Assembly (NCBI GenBank): GCA_903848465.1
Contig: CAINGK010000148.1
Location: 1-38,482, forward strand
Length of the DNA stretch: 38,482 bases
Direction: 5' to 3'
Source of the DNA: an uncultured Verrucomicrobiota bacterium
GTDB taxonomy: Bacteria > Verrucomicrobiota > Verrucomicrobiia > Verrucomicrobiales > Verrucomicrobiaceae
Positions 8,553 to 16,906 of this stretch are shown here, one piece after another. Each line of letters starts with the position of its first letter. Positions within the stretch are counted from its first letter, which is position 1. A program made the translations under genes and the position numbers. A model generated the notes under the pieces. That model was not told the DNA's origin and ran no database searches. It saw nothing but the letters and a program-made list of their open reading frames with translations.

Positions 8553-9833
8553 ATGATCACACGCCCCGCCATTTCCCGCCGCGCCTTTTTGCACGGTTCC
8601 GGTGTCTCGCTGGCCCTGCCGTTTCTTGAGGCCATGATGCCGCGTCTGTCCAGTGCGGCGGCTGCCACGCCGCCGAAGCGCATGGTGTTTGCCTGTGCTT
8701 CGCTGGGTATTTACGGGCCTTCGTTGTTTCCCAAGGAGGCGGGCCGTGGCTACATACTCACGCCGTATTTGGAGGCGCTCAAAGATCATCGGGAAGACTT
8801 CACTGTGCTCTCGGGCGTGTGTCATCCAGATCAGGCTGGGGCGGACGGGCATACGTCGGAAATGACGTGGCTGACTTCGGCGCGCGGGCCGGGTCTCGGT
8901 GGATTCCGCAACACGGTTTCCATTGATCAATTCGTGGCGGAGAAGATTGGTTACGAGACGCGGTATCCTTCACTGGTGCTCAGCTCAGCGGGGCAGAGCA
9001 GCCAGAGCTACACGCGCAGCGGTGTGATGGTGCAGGCGCAGTCGAAGCCTTCGCAAGTCTTTGCCAAGCTTTTCCTTGATGGCACTCCGGGCGAGATCAA
9101 CAACCAGATGCGCAAGCTCAAGGAAGGACGCAGCATCATGGACACGGTGCAGGCCGAGGCGAAGAGGTTTGAAAAACGTGTGGGTGCGGCGGATAAGGAG
9201 AAGCTGGATGAGTACTACACCTCCGTGCGTGAGATGGAGGAGCGCATGCTGAAGTCCGAGGCGTGGGTGCAGAAGCCGAAGCCGAAGGTGGATGCCAAGC
9301 CGCCGACGGACATTGAAAACGAGGCTGATCTCATTGCCCGCATGAAGCTGCTGTTTGATCTGATCCCGCTGGCGCTGCAAACGGACAGCACCCGGGCGAT
9401 CACGGTGCTGGTGCAGGGCAGGGGCGATGTGCCGTTGATCAATGGGGTGACGATGGCGCACCACAATCTTTCGCATCACGGACAGGACCCGATGAAAATC
9501 GAACAGCTGCAGCGTATCGAGCGTGCGGAGTTTGAGGCGTTCAACGGTTTGCTCACTTCGCTCAAGGCGAAGAAGGAGGCGAATGGGAGCCTGCTGGATA
9601 ACACGATGGTTTTGTTTGGCAGCAATCTCGGCAACGCTAACAATCATGACTGGCACAACCTGCCGCTGGTGTTTGCAGGTGGTGGGTTCAAGCATGGTCA
9701 GCACCTGGCGTTTGATGCGAAGAACAACCAGCCGATGTGCAATCTCTTCGTGCAGATGCTGCAGCGCATGGGGATTGAGGCGGATGAGTTTGGGTCGAGT
9801 ACGAGCACGAGTTTGCCGGGGCTGGTGGTGTAG
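8553..9833 (+). CDS. Tat-exported DUF1552 protein
   Basis: A 426-residue protein with an N-terminal twin-arginine signal (SRRAFLHGSGVSLALPFLEAM, with Arg9-Arg10) and the DUF1552 layout: KRMVFACASLGIYGPSLFP, YLEALKDHREDFTVLSGVCHP, GHTSEMTWLTSA, VSIDQFVAEKIG, a charged helical middle, and late segments TMVLFGSNLGNANNHDWHNLPLVFAGGG and GQHLAFD. These resemble a metallophosphatase or sulfatase-like core but no activity is established. It is routinely encoded directly after a DUF1592-type cytochrome, as here, so the two probably act together in the periplasm. Export through Tat implies that the protein folds, perhaps with a cofactor, before secretion. Confidence 0.92.
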   Translation: MITRPAISRRAFLHGSGVSLALPFLEAMMPRLSSAAAATPPKRMVFACASLGIYGPSLFPKEAGRGYILTPYLEALKDHREDFTVLSGVCHPDQAGADGHTSEMTWLTSARGPGLGGFRNTVSIDQFVAEKIGYETRYPSLVLSSAGQSSQSYTRSGVMVQAQSKPSQVFAKLFLDGTPGEINNQMRKLKEGRSIMDTVQAEAKRFEKRVGAADKEKLDEYYTSVREMEERMLKSEAWVQKPKPKVDAKPPTDIENEADLIARMKLLFDLIPLALQTDSTRAITVLVQGRGDVPLINGVTMAHHNLSHHGQDPMKIEQLQRIERAEFEAFNGLLTSLKAKKEANGSLLDNTMVLFGSNLGNANNHDWHNLPLVFAGGGFKHGQHLAFDAKNNQPMCNLFVQMLQRMGIEADEFGSSTSTSLPGLVV

Positions 9834-9885
9834 AGGAGTCAGCGCAAACTATCGGGATGCGAAGAATAATGGGACGCTCGTGCTG

Positions 9886-9988
9886 GCATCGCTACGCGAT
9901 GCGAGTGTGAGAGGGAGGTTTTGTGTGGATAACGAGGGGTGTCGCTTCGCTCAACCCCTCGCTACAGGCTGGGATGGCTCCGCCATCC
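9886..9988. repeat. Three tandem hairpins between convergent genes
   Basis: Three perfect inverted repeats occur within about 100 bases: GCATCGC-TAC-GCGATGC (9886-9902), CGAGGGGT with a 13-base loop and ACCCCTCG (9933-9961), and GGATGGC-TCC-GCCATCC (9972-9988). No long T-run follows. The element sits in the 181-base space between the convergent DUF1552 and CCA-adding genes. It looks like a compound REP-type palindromic repeat or a bidirectional transcription barrier; both readings are inference. Confidence 0.65.
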
Positions 9989-10014
9989 ATCCTTCAGCAC
10001 CAAGGTTCATTGAG

Positions 10015-11367
10015 CTATTCCTCCAGGGCATCAAACACATCGGGAACGGGCGCATGCTCGGCGACCCAGGCGAGGGCTTCTTCCTTGGTTTTGAGAGTGC
10101 CTTCGAGCTGGAGGGTTTGGAGGGTGGTGAGGAGTTTGCCGAGGGCTTTGCCGGCGTGCCAGCCTTGGGCGATGAGATCGGCACCGGTGATGATGCGCGG
10201 TGGGAGCATGGGTTCGCTGGCGAGTTCTTCGCGTTTCGCGCGCAGGAAGTCGTAATTGTCCAGCCAGCCGTTTGAGCCGAGGCAATCGACGCGGTGCAGG
10301 GCGAGCTCGTCATCGAAGGAGGGGCGGGCCATGAAGCGGCGCAGCTTGGCGGTGCGCATCTTTTTCACGTCTTTGAAGACCATGTGGTTTTCCACGGCGA
10401 CGACGGTGGGTTCGATGATGTCGTTGGAGAATTTCATGCGGCGCATGATTTCGCCGGTTTTTTCTGCGCCGAGTTTGTCGTGACCGTTGAAGCGAATGCG
10501 GCCCGTGTCGGCATCGCGCGTTTGTGTGGCTGGCTTGGCGATGTCGTGAAGGAGCACGCTCATGACCAGAGGAAGGGAGACCTCGGCGGGGAGCAGGCTG
10601 AGCATGAGGCGGGTGTGGATGAAGACATCGCCCTCGGGGTGGAACTGCGGCGGCTGTTCGCAGCCTTGAAGAACGAGGATCTCGGGAAGGAACTGCTCCA
10701 TGAGGCCGCTGTTGACGAGGAGATCGAAGCCGCGCACGCGGTTCGGGCTGAGCATTGTTTTGACGAACTCTTCGCGGATGCGCTCGATGCTGACGCTCTT
10801 GATCTTGGGGGCGAGGCCGCAGATGGATTCCCAGGTGGCGTGCTCGATGTCGAAGCCGAGCACGGTGGCAAAGCGCACGGCGCGGAGCATGCGCAGGTGG
10901 TCTTCTTCAAAGCGGTCTTTGGCCACGCCGATGGCGCGCAGGAGGCCCATGCGGAGATCCACCTGGCCGTCGACGTAGTCGATCACCTGCTCGGTGAGAG
11001 GATCATAGAAGAGGCCGTTGATGGTGAAATCGCGGCGCTGGGCGTCGAGTTCGGGTGTGGAGTAGGTCACGCTGTCCGGGCGACGGCCATCGCTGTAGCT
11101 GCCATCGCTGCGAAAGGTGGCGACTTCGACGTGCTCATGGTTCAGGCGCACGATGACGACACCGAAGTGAGCACCTACTGTTTGTGCGCCGGGGAAGAGT
11201 GAGACGACTTGCTCTGGGGTTGCGCTGGTGGCGACGTCGAAGTCTTTGGGCTCGCGGCCGAGGAGCATGTCACGGACGCAGCCGCCGGCGAGGAGGGCCT
11301 TGTGACCGGCGTGCGTGAGCTTTTGGATGATCTGGATGGCGGTGGCGCGCATGCCCGGATGTTCCAT
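10015..11367 (-). CDS. CCA-adding enzyme / poly(A) polymerase family nucleotidyltransferase with HD domain
   Basis: Class II nucleotidyltransferase that adds or repairs the 3' CCA of tRNAs. The catalytic head reads AGHKALLAGGCVRDMLLGREPKDFDVATSA, with the DxD metal pair in DFDVAT, then VATFRSDGSY and the RRDFTINGLFYDP motif. RMLRAVRFATVLGF marks the neck. A C-terminal HD domain carries LLHDIAKP at about residues 272-279, plus DFLRAKREEL near the end. Length 450 aa is typical for HD-bearing bacterial enzymes. The ATG at 11352 (MRATAIQ) is an attractive alternative start. A short inverted repeat (CCCGGA/TCCGGG, 11354-11374) straddles the first ATG. It could also act as poly(A) polymerase; the sequence cannot separate the two. 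It diverges from the Lrp gene across 79 bases. Confidence 0.93.
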   Translation of the reverse strand: MEHPGMRATAIQIIQKLTHAGHKALLAGGCVRDMLLGREPKDFDVATSATPEQVVSLFPGAQTVGAHFGVVIVRLNHEHVEVATFRSDGSYSDGRRPDSVTYSTPELDAQRRDFTINGLFYDPLTEQVIDYVDGQVDLRMGLLRAIGVAKDRFEEDHLRMLRAVRFATVLGFDIEHATWESICGLAPKIKSVSIERIREEFVKTMLSPNRVRGFDLLVNSGLMEQFLPEILVLQGCEQPPQFHPEGDVFIHTRLMLSLLPAEVSLPLVMSVLLHDIAKPATQTRDADTGRIRFNGHDKLGAEKTGEIMRRMKFSNDIIEPTVVAVENHMVFKDVKKMRTAKLRRFMARPSFDDELALHRVDCLGSNGWLDNYDFLRAKREELASEPMLPPRIITGADLIAQGWHAGKALGKLLTTLQTLQLEGTLKTKEEALAWVAEHAPVPDVFDALEE

Positions 11368-11446
11368 GTCCGGGCTGAATGTTCAATGTTGATTCTGCTT
11401 TCCGCTGTTCAAATCGGGGACTCGCGCTACAGTCGCGACCCCTTAT

Positions 11447-11926
11447 ATGGACCCGCTCATCGAACTGCTCCGCAATAACTCCAACCGCAGCCCCAAAGAG
11501 ATCGCTCTCGCATTGGGCGTTGCCGAATCCGAAATCGCCGCCCGCATTGCCGCGGCGGAGGCGGATGGCACGATTTTGGGTTATAGCGCGGTGGTGGACC
11601 GTCTGAAGGCGGGGGACCGCCGTGTGACGGCTTTGATCGAGGTGCGCATCTCGCCAGAGCGTGATGGCGGCTTTGACCGTCTGGCACGCCGGATTTCGAA
11701 ATTTGACCAGGTGCGCGACTGCTTTCTGATGAGCGGCGGCTATGATCTGGCCGTGATCGTGGAGGGCAAGGACCTCCTCGATGTGGCGACTTTTGTGTCC
11801 GAAAAACTCAGCACCCTGGGTGGTGTGCTGTCCACGGCCACGCGCTTTGAATTGAAGGCGTACAAGGAAAATGGGTTCCTCGCGAACGGTGGCGGTGATG
11901 AAGAGCGCCTGCCGGTGGCTCCATGA
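11447..11926 (+). CDS. Lrp/AsnC family transcriptional regulator
   Basis: A 159-residue regulator: N-terminal winged helix-turn-helix (about residues 3-50, SPKEIALALGVAESEIAARIAAAEADGTILGY) and a C-terminal RAM ligand-binding domain (about 60-140) with VTALIEVRISPERDGGFDRLARRI, FDQVRDCFLMSGGYDLAVIVEG and a late VLSTATRFELKAYKE strand. Such proteins assemble into octamers that sense amino acids. The aminotransferase gene starts only 19 bases after its stop. This pairing is common in Firmicutes and other phyla, so the regulator probably controls that enzyme and itself; that is inference. The segment between it and the divergent CCA gene is the natural site for its operator, but I see no obvious palindrome specific to Lrp. 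Confidence 0.92.
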   Translation: MDPLIELLRNNSNRSPKEIALALGVAESEIAARIAAAEADGTILGYSAVVDRLKAGDRRVTALIEVRISPERDGGFDRLARRISKFDQVRDCFLMSGGYDLAVIVEGKDLLDVATFVSEKLSTLGGVLSTATRFELKAYKENGFLANGGGDEERLPVAP

Positions 11927-11945
11927 GCAGAGAGGAATCCCAGCC

Positions 11946-13121
11946 ATGGAATACGACAATAAGATTTCTCATATCATTCGCGACCTGCCGCGCTCCGGCA
12001 TCCGCGATTTCTTCGAACTCGTCATCGGTCGCACCGATGTCATTTCGCTAGGCGTCGGTGAACCCGACAAACCGACCCCGTGGCCGATCCGCGAGGCGGT
12101 GATCCGCTCGCTGGAGAAAGGCCAGACGAGCTACACGTCGAACCTTGGGCTCGAGGCGCTGCGCATTGGCATCAGCGAGTATGTGACGAAGCACTTCCGT
12201 ACCACCTACGATCCGAAGACGGAGATTCTGGTGACGGTGGGAGTATCTGAGGCGCTCGACATCGCCTTCCGTGCGGTGTTGAATCCGGGAGACGAAGTGA
12301 TCTATCATGAGCCGTGCTACGTGAGCTACTCACCGAGCATCAAGATGGCCTACGGCGTTCCAGTCGTGGTGCAGACGCGTGAAGAAAATGAGTTTGCCCT
12401 GATGGCCGAGGATGTGGAGAAGGCGATCACGCCAAGGACCAAGGTCATTGCGCTGAACTTTCCCACGAACCCGACGGGTGGCATCATGCCGCATGAGGAG
12501 CTGGCGAAGATCGCCGCGCTGGCGGTGAAGCATGATCTGCTCGTCTTCACCGACGAGATCTACAGCGAGCTGTTGTATGATGGTCGTCAGCACAAGAGCA
12601 TCGTTGAGTTTCCGGGCATGCGTGAGCGCACGATTTTGCTGCACGGCTTCAGCAAGGCCTTTGCCATGACGGGCTGGCGTCTCGGCTATGCGTGCGCTCC
12701 GGCGCCGTTGCGCGAGGCGATGATGAAGATCCATCAATACTGCATGCTCTGCGCTCCGATCATGAGCCAAATGGCCGGCATTGAAGCACTCAAGATGGGA
12801 GAGACTGCCTATGAAGACATGCGTCAAAGCTACGAGCAGCGCCGCAATCTCATCGTCAGCCGACTCAATGGCATGGGCCTGCATTGCTTCAATCCAGGCG
12901 GTGCGTTTTATGTTTTCCCTGAGATCCGCAGCACGGGGCTGACCAGCAAAGAATTCGCCATTCAGCTGCTGGAGAAGAAGAGCGTCGCCGTCGTCCCTGG
13001 CAGTGCTTTCAGCAGTGCTGGTGAAGGGTTTGTGCGCTGCTGTTACGCGACTGCTCCTGAACTCATCGCAAAGGCGATGGATTTGATGGAGGAGTTTGTG
13101 AACGAGGTGCGCGGGAAGTAA
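11946..13121 (+). CDS. Class I/II PLP-dependent aminotransferase
   Basis: Fold-type I aminotransferase of the aspartate/aromatic family (391 aa). Visible features: ISLGVGEPDKPTPWPIREA, the TSYTSNLGLEALR segment, the VTVGVSEALDIAFRAVLNPGDEVI turn, NFPTNPTGG, the DEIYSELLYDG strand, the PLP-binding Lys237 in GFSKAFAMTGWRLGYAC, and a C-terminal Arg in EGFVRCCYA that likely binds the substrate carboxylate. The start at 11946 is supported by one of the few clear Shine-Dalgarno-like sequences in the window (AGAGGAAT about 9 bases upstream) and by family length. The frame from 11871 would overlap the Lrp gene. Cotranscription with the Lrp/AsnC regulator suggests amino-acid-responsive control. The donor specificity cannot be fixed from sequence. 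Confidence 0.94.
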   Translation: MEYDNKISHIIRDLPRSGIRDFFELVIGRTDVISLGVGEPDKPTPWPIREAVIRSLEKGQTSYTSNLGLEALRIGISEYVTKHFRTTYDPKTEILVTVGVSEALDIAFRAVLNPGDEVIYHEPCYVSYSPSIKMAYGVPVVVQTREENEFALMAEDVEKAITPRTKVIALNFPTNPTGGIMPHEELAKIAALAVKHDLLVFTDEIYSELLYDGRQHKSIVEFPGMRERTILLHGFSKAFAMTGWRLGYACAPAPLREAMMKIHQYCMLCAPIMSQMAGIEALKMGETAYEDMRQSYEQRRNLIVSRLNGMGLHCFNPGGAFYVFPEIRSTGLTSKEFAIQLLEKKSVAVVPGSAFSSAGEGFVRCCYATAPELIAKAMDLMEEFVNEVRGK

Positions 13122-13139
13122 CGGAAATTCACGTCAGGC

Positions 13140-13163
13140 GGGAACGTGGTTACATGCGTTCCC
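13140..13163. terminator. Hairpin at the convergent junction
   Basis: Perfect 7-bp inverted repeat GGGAACG / CGTTCCC with a 10-base loop. It lies just past the aminotransferase stop and overlaps the last codons of the convergent hydrolase gene. It lacks a T-run on either side, so a terminator or transcript-end stabiliser role is tentative. Confidence 0.35.
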
Positions 13164-14109
13164 TTCTGACGATTTTCTTCGGCGGTGGTGTGCGGGCGCT
13201 TTCGTCGATCTGAACTTCATCGGGCGTGAGGTTCACGCTGAGTTGGGAAGGGTTGGTTTCCTTGCGCTTGCGGTGGGCCTCTTGGATGACGGCCTCCGGT
13301 ACTTCCACGCGCAGTGAATGCCATCCTTTATGAGCTAACCGGGTGTCTTCCGAGCGGTCAAAAGCGTCGAATGCCTTGAGTGCTGGTAGGTACATGGCGA
13401 TCTTGCCGAGATTCAAATTGACCATGCTGGAGTCGCATTCGCCCACGAGTGGGCAGACGACGACGGCGCAGCCGAGTTCGATGGCACGGCCGGAGGCACA
13501 ACGGGTGACGCGCTCGCTGCCGTAGATGGTCTCCGTGGCGCTGGGGACGAGGAGGAGGTCGATGTTGAGTCCTCGCAGCCGCGCACTGAGTTCAGGTACC
13601 TCAATGTCCAGGCAGATGACCACGGCCACGCGCAGTCCGGACATCTCGAATACATAGAGTTCTTTGCCGGCTCTGAATTCATGCTCCCACGGGGTCAGGA
13701 AAAGTTTGTCCTGATGCAGCAGACGCCCATCACTGAAGATGATGGCGCGATTGAAGAGGTGCTTGTTAGTAGGATCTTGCCACGGGGCGGTGCCGACGAC
13801 GGCGTGTTTGCCTTTGCGGCTGAGTCGCTTCTTGAGCTTGGGCATGAGATCCATCCAGACCACCTTGGCGATGTCATCCATGTCAGAATCTTTTTCGGGC
13901 AGCAGGGGCTCCAATGCGGCCCAGAGAAATTCGGGTAGGAGGACGATGTCCACTCCATCTGCCCAGGCGGTCTCCACCCGGTGCATGACCCCTTCGGCAA
14001 AGGCTTCGACGGTTTTTCCTGCATCCCCCACATCGAAGGTCCAGGCTTCGACTTTGACATTCGCTTTGGGGGAGCTGTTGGTGTTTTTGCTGGTGTCTGT
14101 GTCTGGCAT
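13150..14109 (-). CDS. Carbon-nitrogen hydrolase (nitrilase superfamily)
   Basis: Cytoplasmic amidase/nitrilase-fold enzyme of 319 aa with the complete Glu-Lys-Cys triad: Glu60 in VLLPEFLW, Lys135 in HQDKLFLTPWE and Cys166 in VVICLDIEVPEL. The strand AVVGTAPW precedes the Lys, and LLVPSATE follows the Cys. The C-terminal about 50 residues are charged and may be disordered (RKRKETNPSQLS... PPPKKIVRRERM). The ATG at 14109 (MPDTDTSKN) is chosen because the longer frame, reaching 14388, adds 93 low-complexity residues and overlaps the upstream amidohydrolase gene. It lies 76 bases downstream of that gene on the same strand, so they could be cotranscribed. Substrate unknown; many relatives hydrolyse small linear amides. 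Confidence 0.9.
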   Translation of the reverse strand: MPDTDTSKNTNSSPKANVKVEAWTFDVGDAGKTVEAFAEGVMHRVETAWADGVDIVLLPEFLWAALEPLLPEKDSDMDDIAKVVWMDLMPKLKKRLSRKGKHAVVGTAPWQDPTNKHLFNRAIIFSDGRLLHQDKLFLTPWEHEFRAGKELYVFEMSGLRVAVVICLDIEVPELSARLRGLNIDLLLVPSATETIYGSERVTRCASGRAIELGCAVVVCPLVGECDSSMVNLNLGKIAMYLPALKAFDAFDRSEDTRLAHKGWHSLRVEVPEAVIQEAHRKRKETNPSQLSVNLTPDEVQIDESARTPPPKKIVRRERM

Positions 14110-14185
14110 AGATTGTGCCCAACGAGGACGACGATATGAAAAAAGCAAGCCTCCAATCGCCGCGAATGGGTTCAATGATCCACGC

Positions 14186-15115
14186 CTAAACCAGTCGGAA
14201 GAGCTTGCGGGAGTTCTCGAAGAGGATTTTGCGCTCGACTGCTTTGTTGGGGGCGAGCTTGCGGATGGCGGCGATGGTTTGCGCGCCCTGGCAGCCGGGG
14301 CCGCGGCCCAGGTGGTCGGCGCAGTCGCTGCCATAAAGGATTTTATCCTGATGGCGATCGAAGAACTTGGTGGTGTGCTCTTCATCACGCGTCAGGGCCA
14401 ACAGGCCGCTGCCAGCAGACATGTCGGCAAACATGTTGGGGTAGTCGGAGAGGTAACGGTCGGTGATGCCACCAGGAGTGATCTTGCCCTTGGGGTAGTT
14501 CACCTTTTGATCGTGCTGCTGGTCGATGTTGCCCCAGAAGGCCTGTGCATGGCCGATGAAGTTCGTCTTGGGAAACTTCTCCAGCATGGTGTGGAAGCGG
14601 TCGTAGCCCAGGTTGTAGGTCAGATACTGGAAGTGCAAGAGGATAGGCACGTTGTAGGCGGCGGCGAGTGCGTAGAGCTTCTGGCTTTCGGGGGAGTCAC
14701 ACTCCACCATGAATTTCTGCTCGCCGATCATGCAGGCACCCTGCTTCAGCCATTTTTCGATTTCGGCGGGCGCAGAGTCGAGGTCGGTGACTTCATTCGC
14801 GGCCCAGAGGTAGGCATCAGCGTGCGTCTTGGCGAAATTGCGGGCCGCTTCCGTGGTGGCGCATTGGGCGGCGAGGCCGTTCGATTTCCCGTTATGGGTG
14901 GAAGGGCGATCCAAGTAGGTGCCTGCGGGCAGGATGATCGTGGTGGTGATCCCCATCGCCTTCTGATGCGCCAGCAGATGCTCGTCCGCGCGCTTGTGGT
15001 AGTTCATGTGCTGATGGATGTCGATGATCGGCTCAGCAGTTGATGGCGTTTGAGCCAAAGACCGTGAAGCGACGGTGGCGAGTCCAGCAGACAGAAAGGC
15101 GCGGCGTGATGGCAT
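14186..15115 (-). CDS. Tat-exported amidohydrolase (amidohydrolase-2 family)
   Basis: A 309-aa TIM-barrel hydrolase of the ACMSD/amidohydrolase-2 type. It starts with a twin-arginine-like signal (PSRRAFLSAGLATVASRSLA), followed by the first metal-binding strand IIDIHQHMNYH (His34 and His36). LLHFQYL and NFIGHAQAFWGN hold further metal-site His residues, MFADMSAGSG follows, and the late ILYGSDCADHLG holds the catalytic Asp. The last residues, KILFENSRKLFRL, are typical of the family's C-terminal helix. Export makes it periplasmic. Family members are decarboxylases or hydrolases on carboxylated rings and lactones, but the exported Verrucomicrobia/Planctomycetes proteins are uncharacterised. Likely forms a short minus-strand unit with the downstream nitrilase-family gene. 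Confidence 0.9.
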   Translation of the reverse strand: MPSRRAFLSAGLATVASRSLAQTPSTAEPIIDIHQHMNYHKRADEHLLAHQKAMGITTTIILPAGTYLDRPSTHNGKSNGLAAQCATTEAARNFAKTHADAYLWAANEVTDLDSAPAEIEKWLKQGACMIGEQKFMVECDSPESQKLYALAAAYNVPILLHFQYLTYNLGYDRFHTMLEKFPKTNFIGHAQAFWGNIDQQHDQKVNYPKGKITPGGITDRYLSDYPNMFADMSAGSGLLALTRDEEHTTKFFDRHQDKILYGSDCADHLGRGPGCQGAQTIAAIRKLAPNKAVERKILFENSRKLFRLV

Positions 15116-15154
15116 GAAGCCATTACGCTGTCCGGTCTTTTTACTTTCCCCGTT

Positions 15155-15622
15155 TTACACCAACCCCTGCGTGTCTGCTAGCTTAGCGCCCGTGTGAACC
15201 ATGCCTGTTTGCACGGCTCCGGTCAGGTTAGCGGCGATGAGATCGGCATCGGTGAAGTCGGCGTTCGTCAGATCGGCTCCTTGCAGTTCGGCACCGGAGA
15301 GATCGGCTCCACGGACGTTGGCATGGCTCAGATTGGCACCATGCAGAGAGACACCCGCGAGGTCGGCACCGCTGAGATTCGCACCGCTCAAATTGGCGTT
15401 ATCGAAATTCGCACCGCTGAAGTCACCACCGGAAAGATTGGTGCCAGCGAGATTGGCTTTGGTGAAGGTGGTGCCGACAAACTGGCCTTTGGATAGGTTC
15501 AGGTTATTCAGCACCGCGCCTGCGAGGTTCATGCCGGTTTCGTCGATCTTGCAGCCGCTAGTGCCGCCGCTTTCGAGCCATTGGGTGTGTGCGAGGAGTT
15601 CTTCGGTGGTGATGCTAGCCAT
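15155..15622 (-). CDS. Pentapeptide-repeat protein
   Basis: 155-residue protein. After a short N-terminal region (MASITTEELLAHTQWLESGG) nearly all the rest is A(N/D)LxxA-type pentapeptide repeats: TKANLAGTNLSGGDFSGANF and so on through about residue 140, giving the expected right-handed quadrilateral beta-helix. Such proteins occur as cytoplasmic or exported scaffolds, sometimes as gyrase-protecting DNA mimics; the Ala-Asn-Leu-rich pattern is generic and does not support the Qnr assignment. I chose the ATG at 15622. A TTG at 15700 would extend it through a perfect hairpin (15631-15668) better explained as the sucC terminator. Function unknown. Confidence 0.82.
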   Translation of the reverse strand: MASITTEELLAHTQWLESGGTSGCKIDETGMNLAGAVLNNLNLSKGQFVGTTFTKANLAGTNLSGGDFSGANFDNANLSGANLSGADLAGVSLHGANLSHANVRGADLSGAELQGADLTNADFTDADLIAANLTGAVQTGMVHTGAKLADTQGLV

Positions 15623-15630
15623 GCACCAAA

Positions 15631-15668
15631 TGAAAACCCGATTCACGTTGCCGTAAATCGGGTTTTCA
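15631..15668 (-). terminator. Intrinsic terminator-like hairpin after sucC
   Basis: Perfect 13-bp inverted repeat (TGAAAACCCGATT / AATCGGGTTTTCA) with a 12-base loop, 54 bases beyond the sucC stop and only 8 bases before the pentapeptide-repeat start. On the minus strand the 3' arm has TTTT near its end and is followed by TTT. It may terminate sucC; being so close to the next start codon, it could also affect translation of that gene. Confidence 0.6.
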
Positions 15669-15721
15669 AACTTGTTTAGGGAATCAGTTCCTTCCCACAA
15701 AACCAGTGGTAGCCGGTAAAA

Positions 15722-16906
15722 TCAGCCATTCACTGCTGCGACGATCTTCTTCGCGGCGTCGGTCAGATCGCTGGCACTGGTGACTTTGAGGCCGCTCGCG
15801 GCGAGGGTGGCTTTGCCGGCTTCGACATTATTGCCTTCAAGTCGGACGACGAGCGGGATGCTCAGAGAGACTTCCTGCGCTGCGGCGATGATGCCCGTGG
15901 CGATGATATTGCAGTCCATGATGCCGCCAAAGATATTCACTAGGATGCCCTTCACGTTAGGATCACCGAGAATGATTTTGAAGGCCGCAGTGACCTGCTC
16001 CTTCGTGGCACCACCGCCGACGTCGAGGAAGTTGGCAGGTTCGCCGCCGTGGAACTTGATGATGTCCATGGTGGACATGGCAAGGCCGGCACCGTTGACG
16101 AGGCAGGCGATGTTGCCGTCGAGACCGATGTAATTGAGGCCGAATTCGCTCGCGGCGACTTCACGCGGATCTTCTTCCGTGGTGTCACGCATGGCGACGA
16201 CGTCCTTCTGACGGTAGAGGGCGTTGTCGTCGAAGTTGAACTTGGCATCCAAGGCCACGACCTTGCCATCGTCGGTGATGGCGAGAGGATTGATTTCCAC
16301 CAGCGAGCAGTCGCTCTTGATGTACAGATTCCAGAGGGCGGTGAAGAGCTTCACGGCCTGGTTCGTGAGAGCTCCGGTCAGTCCGAGGGACGCAGCGACC
16401 TTGCGGCACTGGTAGGGCTGGAGGCCGAGGGCGGGATTGACGAATTCTTTGGTGATCTTCTCCGGAGTCTTTTCGGCGACTTCTTCGATGTTCATGCCGC
16501 CTTCGGTGGAGGCGATGATGGCGTGGCTGCTGCTGACGCGATCAAACAGGATGGCGAAGTAGTATTCCTTCGTGATGTTCACGGCCTTGGCGATGAGCAC
16601 TTTACTCACGAGCTTGCCTTCCGGACCGGTCTGGTGAGTGACGAGCGTCTGGCCGAGCATCTTGCCTGCGATGTCCTCTGCTTCTTCTGGGGTGTTCACG
16701 AGATGCACACCACCTTTGAAACCGTTCTTGAAAGTGCCTTTGCCACGACCACCTGCATGCACCTGGGCTTTCACCACGAGTCCGGCCTCACCGATCTCGC
16801 GTGCGGCGGCTCCTGCTTCTGCCGCCGTGCTGGCGACGATTCCTTTGGGGCTGGCGACGCCGAATTTGTCGAACAGTTGCTTGGCTTGGTACTCGTGGAT
16901 GTTCAT
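15722..16906 (-). CDS. sucC: Succinate-CoA ligase (ADP-forming) beta subunit
   Basis: ATP-grasp beta subunit of succinyl-CoA synthetase (TCA cycle), 394 aa against 388 in E. coli. Diagnostic parts: N-terminal [40 protein letters not shown], the [10 protein letters not shown] metal-binding segment, [15 protein letters not shown], and the C-terminal [30 protein letters not shown] and [17 protein letters not shown]. The start at 16906 (MNIHEYQ) is fixed by family alignment; the longer frame, reaching 17179, adds unrelated residues. No Shine-Dalgarno precedes it; the leader is pyrimidine-rich (TTTTTTCTCC). The alpha subunit gene sucD, usually immediately downstream, is absent: the next gene is a pentapeptide-repeat protein. 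The gene diverges from trmD across 118 bases. Confidence 0.97.
   Translation of the reverse strand: MNIHEYQAKQLFDKFGVASPKGIVASTAAEAGAAAREIGEAGLVVKAQVHAGGRGKGTFKNGFKGGVHLVNTPEEAEDIAGKMLGQTLVTHQTGPEGKLVSKVLIAKAVNITKEYYFAILFDRVSSSHAIIASTEGGMNIEEVAEKTPEKITKEFVNPALGLQPYQCRKVAASLGLTGALTNQAVKLFTALWNLYIKSDCSLVEINPLAITDDGKVVALDAKFNFDDNALYRQKDVVAMRDTTEEDPREVAASEFGLNYIGLDGNIACLVNGAGLAMSTMDIIKFHGGEPANFLDVGGGATKEQVTAAFKIILGDPNVKGILVNIFGGIMDCNIIATGIIAAAQEVSLSIPLVVRLEGNNVEAGKATLAASGLKVTSASDLTDAAKKIVAAVNG

Noticed and set aside
10294..11202. 302-codon plus-strand frame opposite the CCA-adding enzyme
   Set aside because: Shadow of a well-conserved minus-strand gene; no motifs and no plausible start context.
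13739..15043. 434-codon plus-strand frame opposite the nitrilase and amidohydrolase genes
   Set aside because: Spans two real minus-strand genes with clear catalytic motifs and shows low-complexity Gly/Val/Ala translation without any family features.
15155..15622. Qnr-like quinolone-resistance role for the pentapeptide-repeat protein
   Set aside because: The repeats are generic ANLSGA-type and the length and N terminus do not match the Qnr/MfpA pattern; no support beyond the repeat class.
15623..15700. TTG-initiated N-terminal extension of the pentapeptide-repeat protein
   Set aside because: The extension is encoded by the perfect 13-bp hairpin and has no ribosome binding site; the ATG at 15622 gives a normal N terminus.
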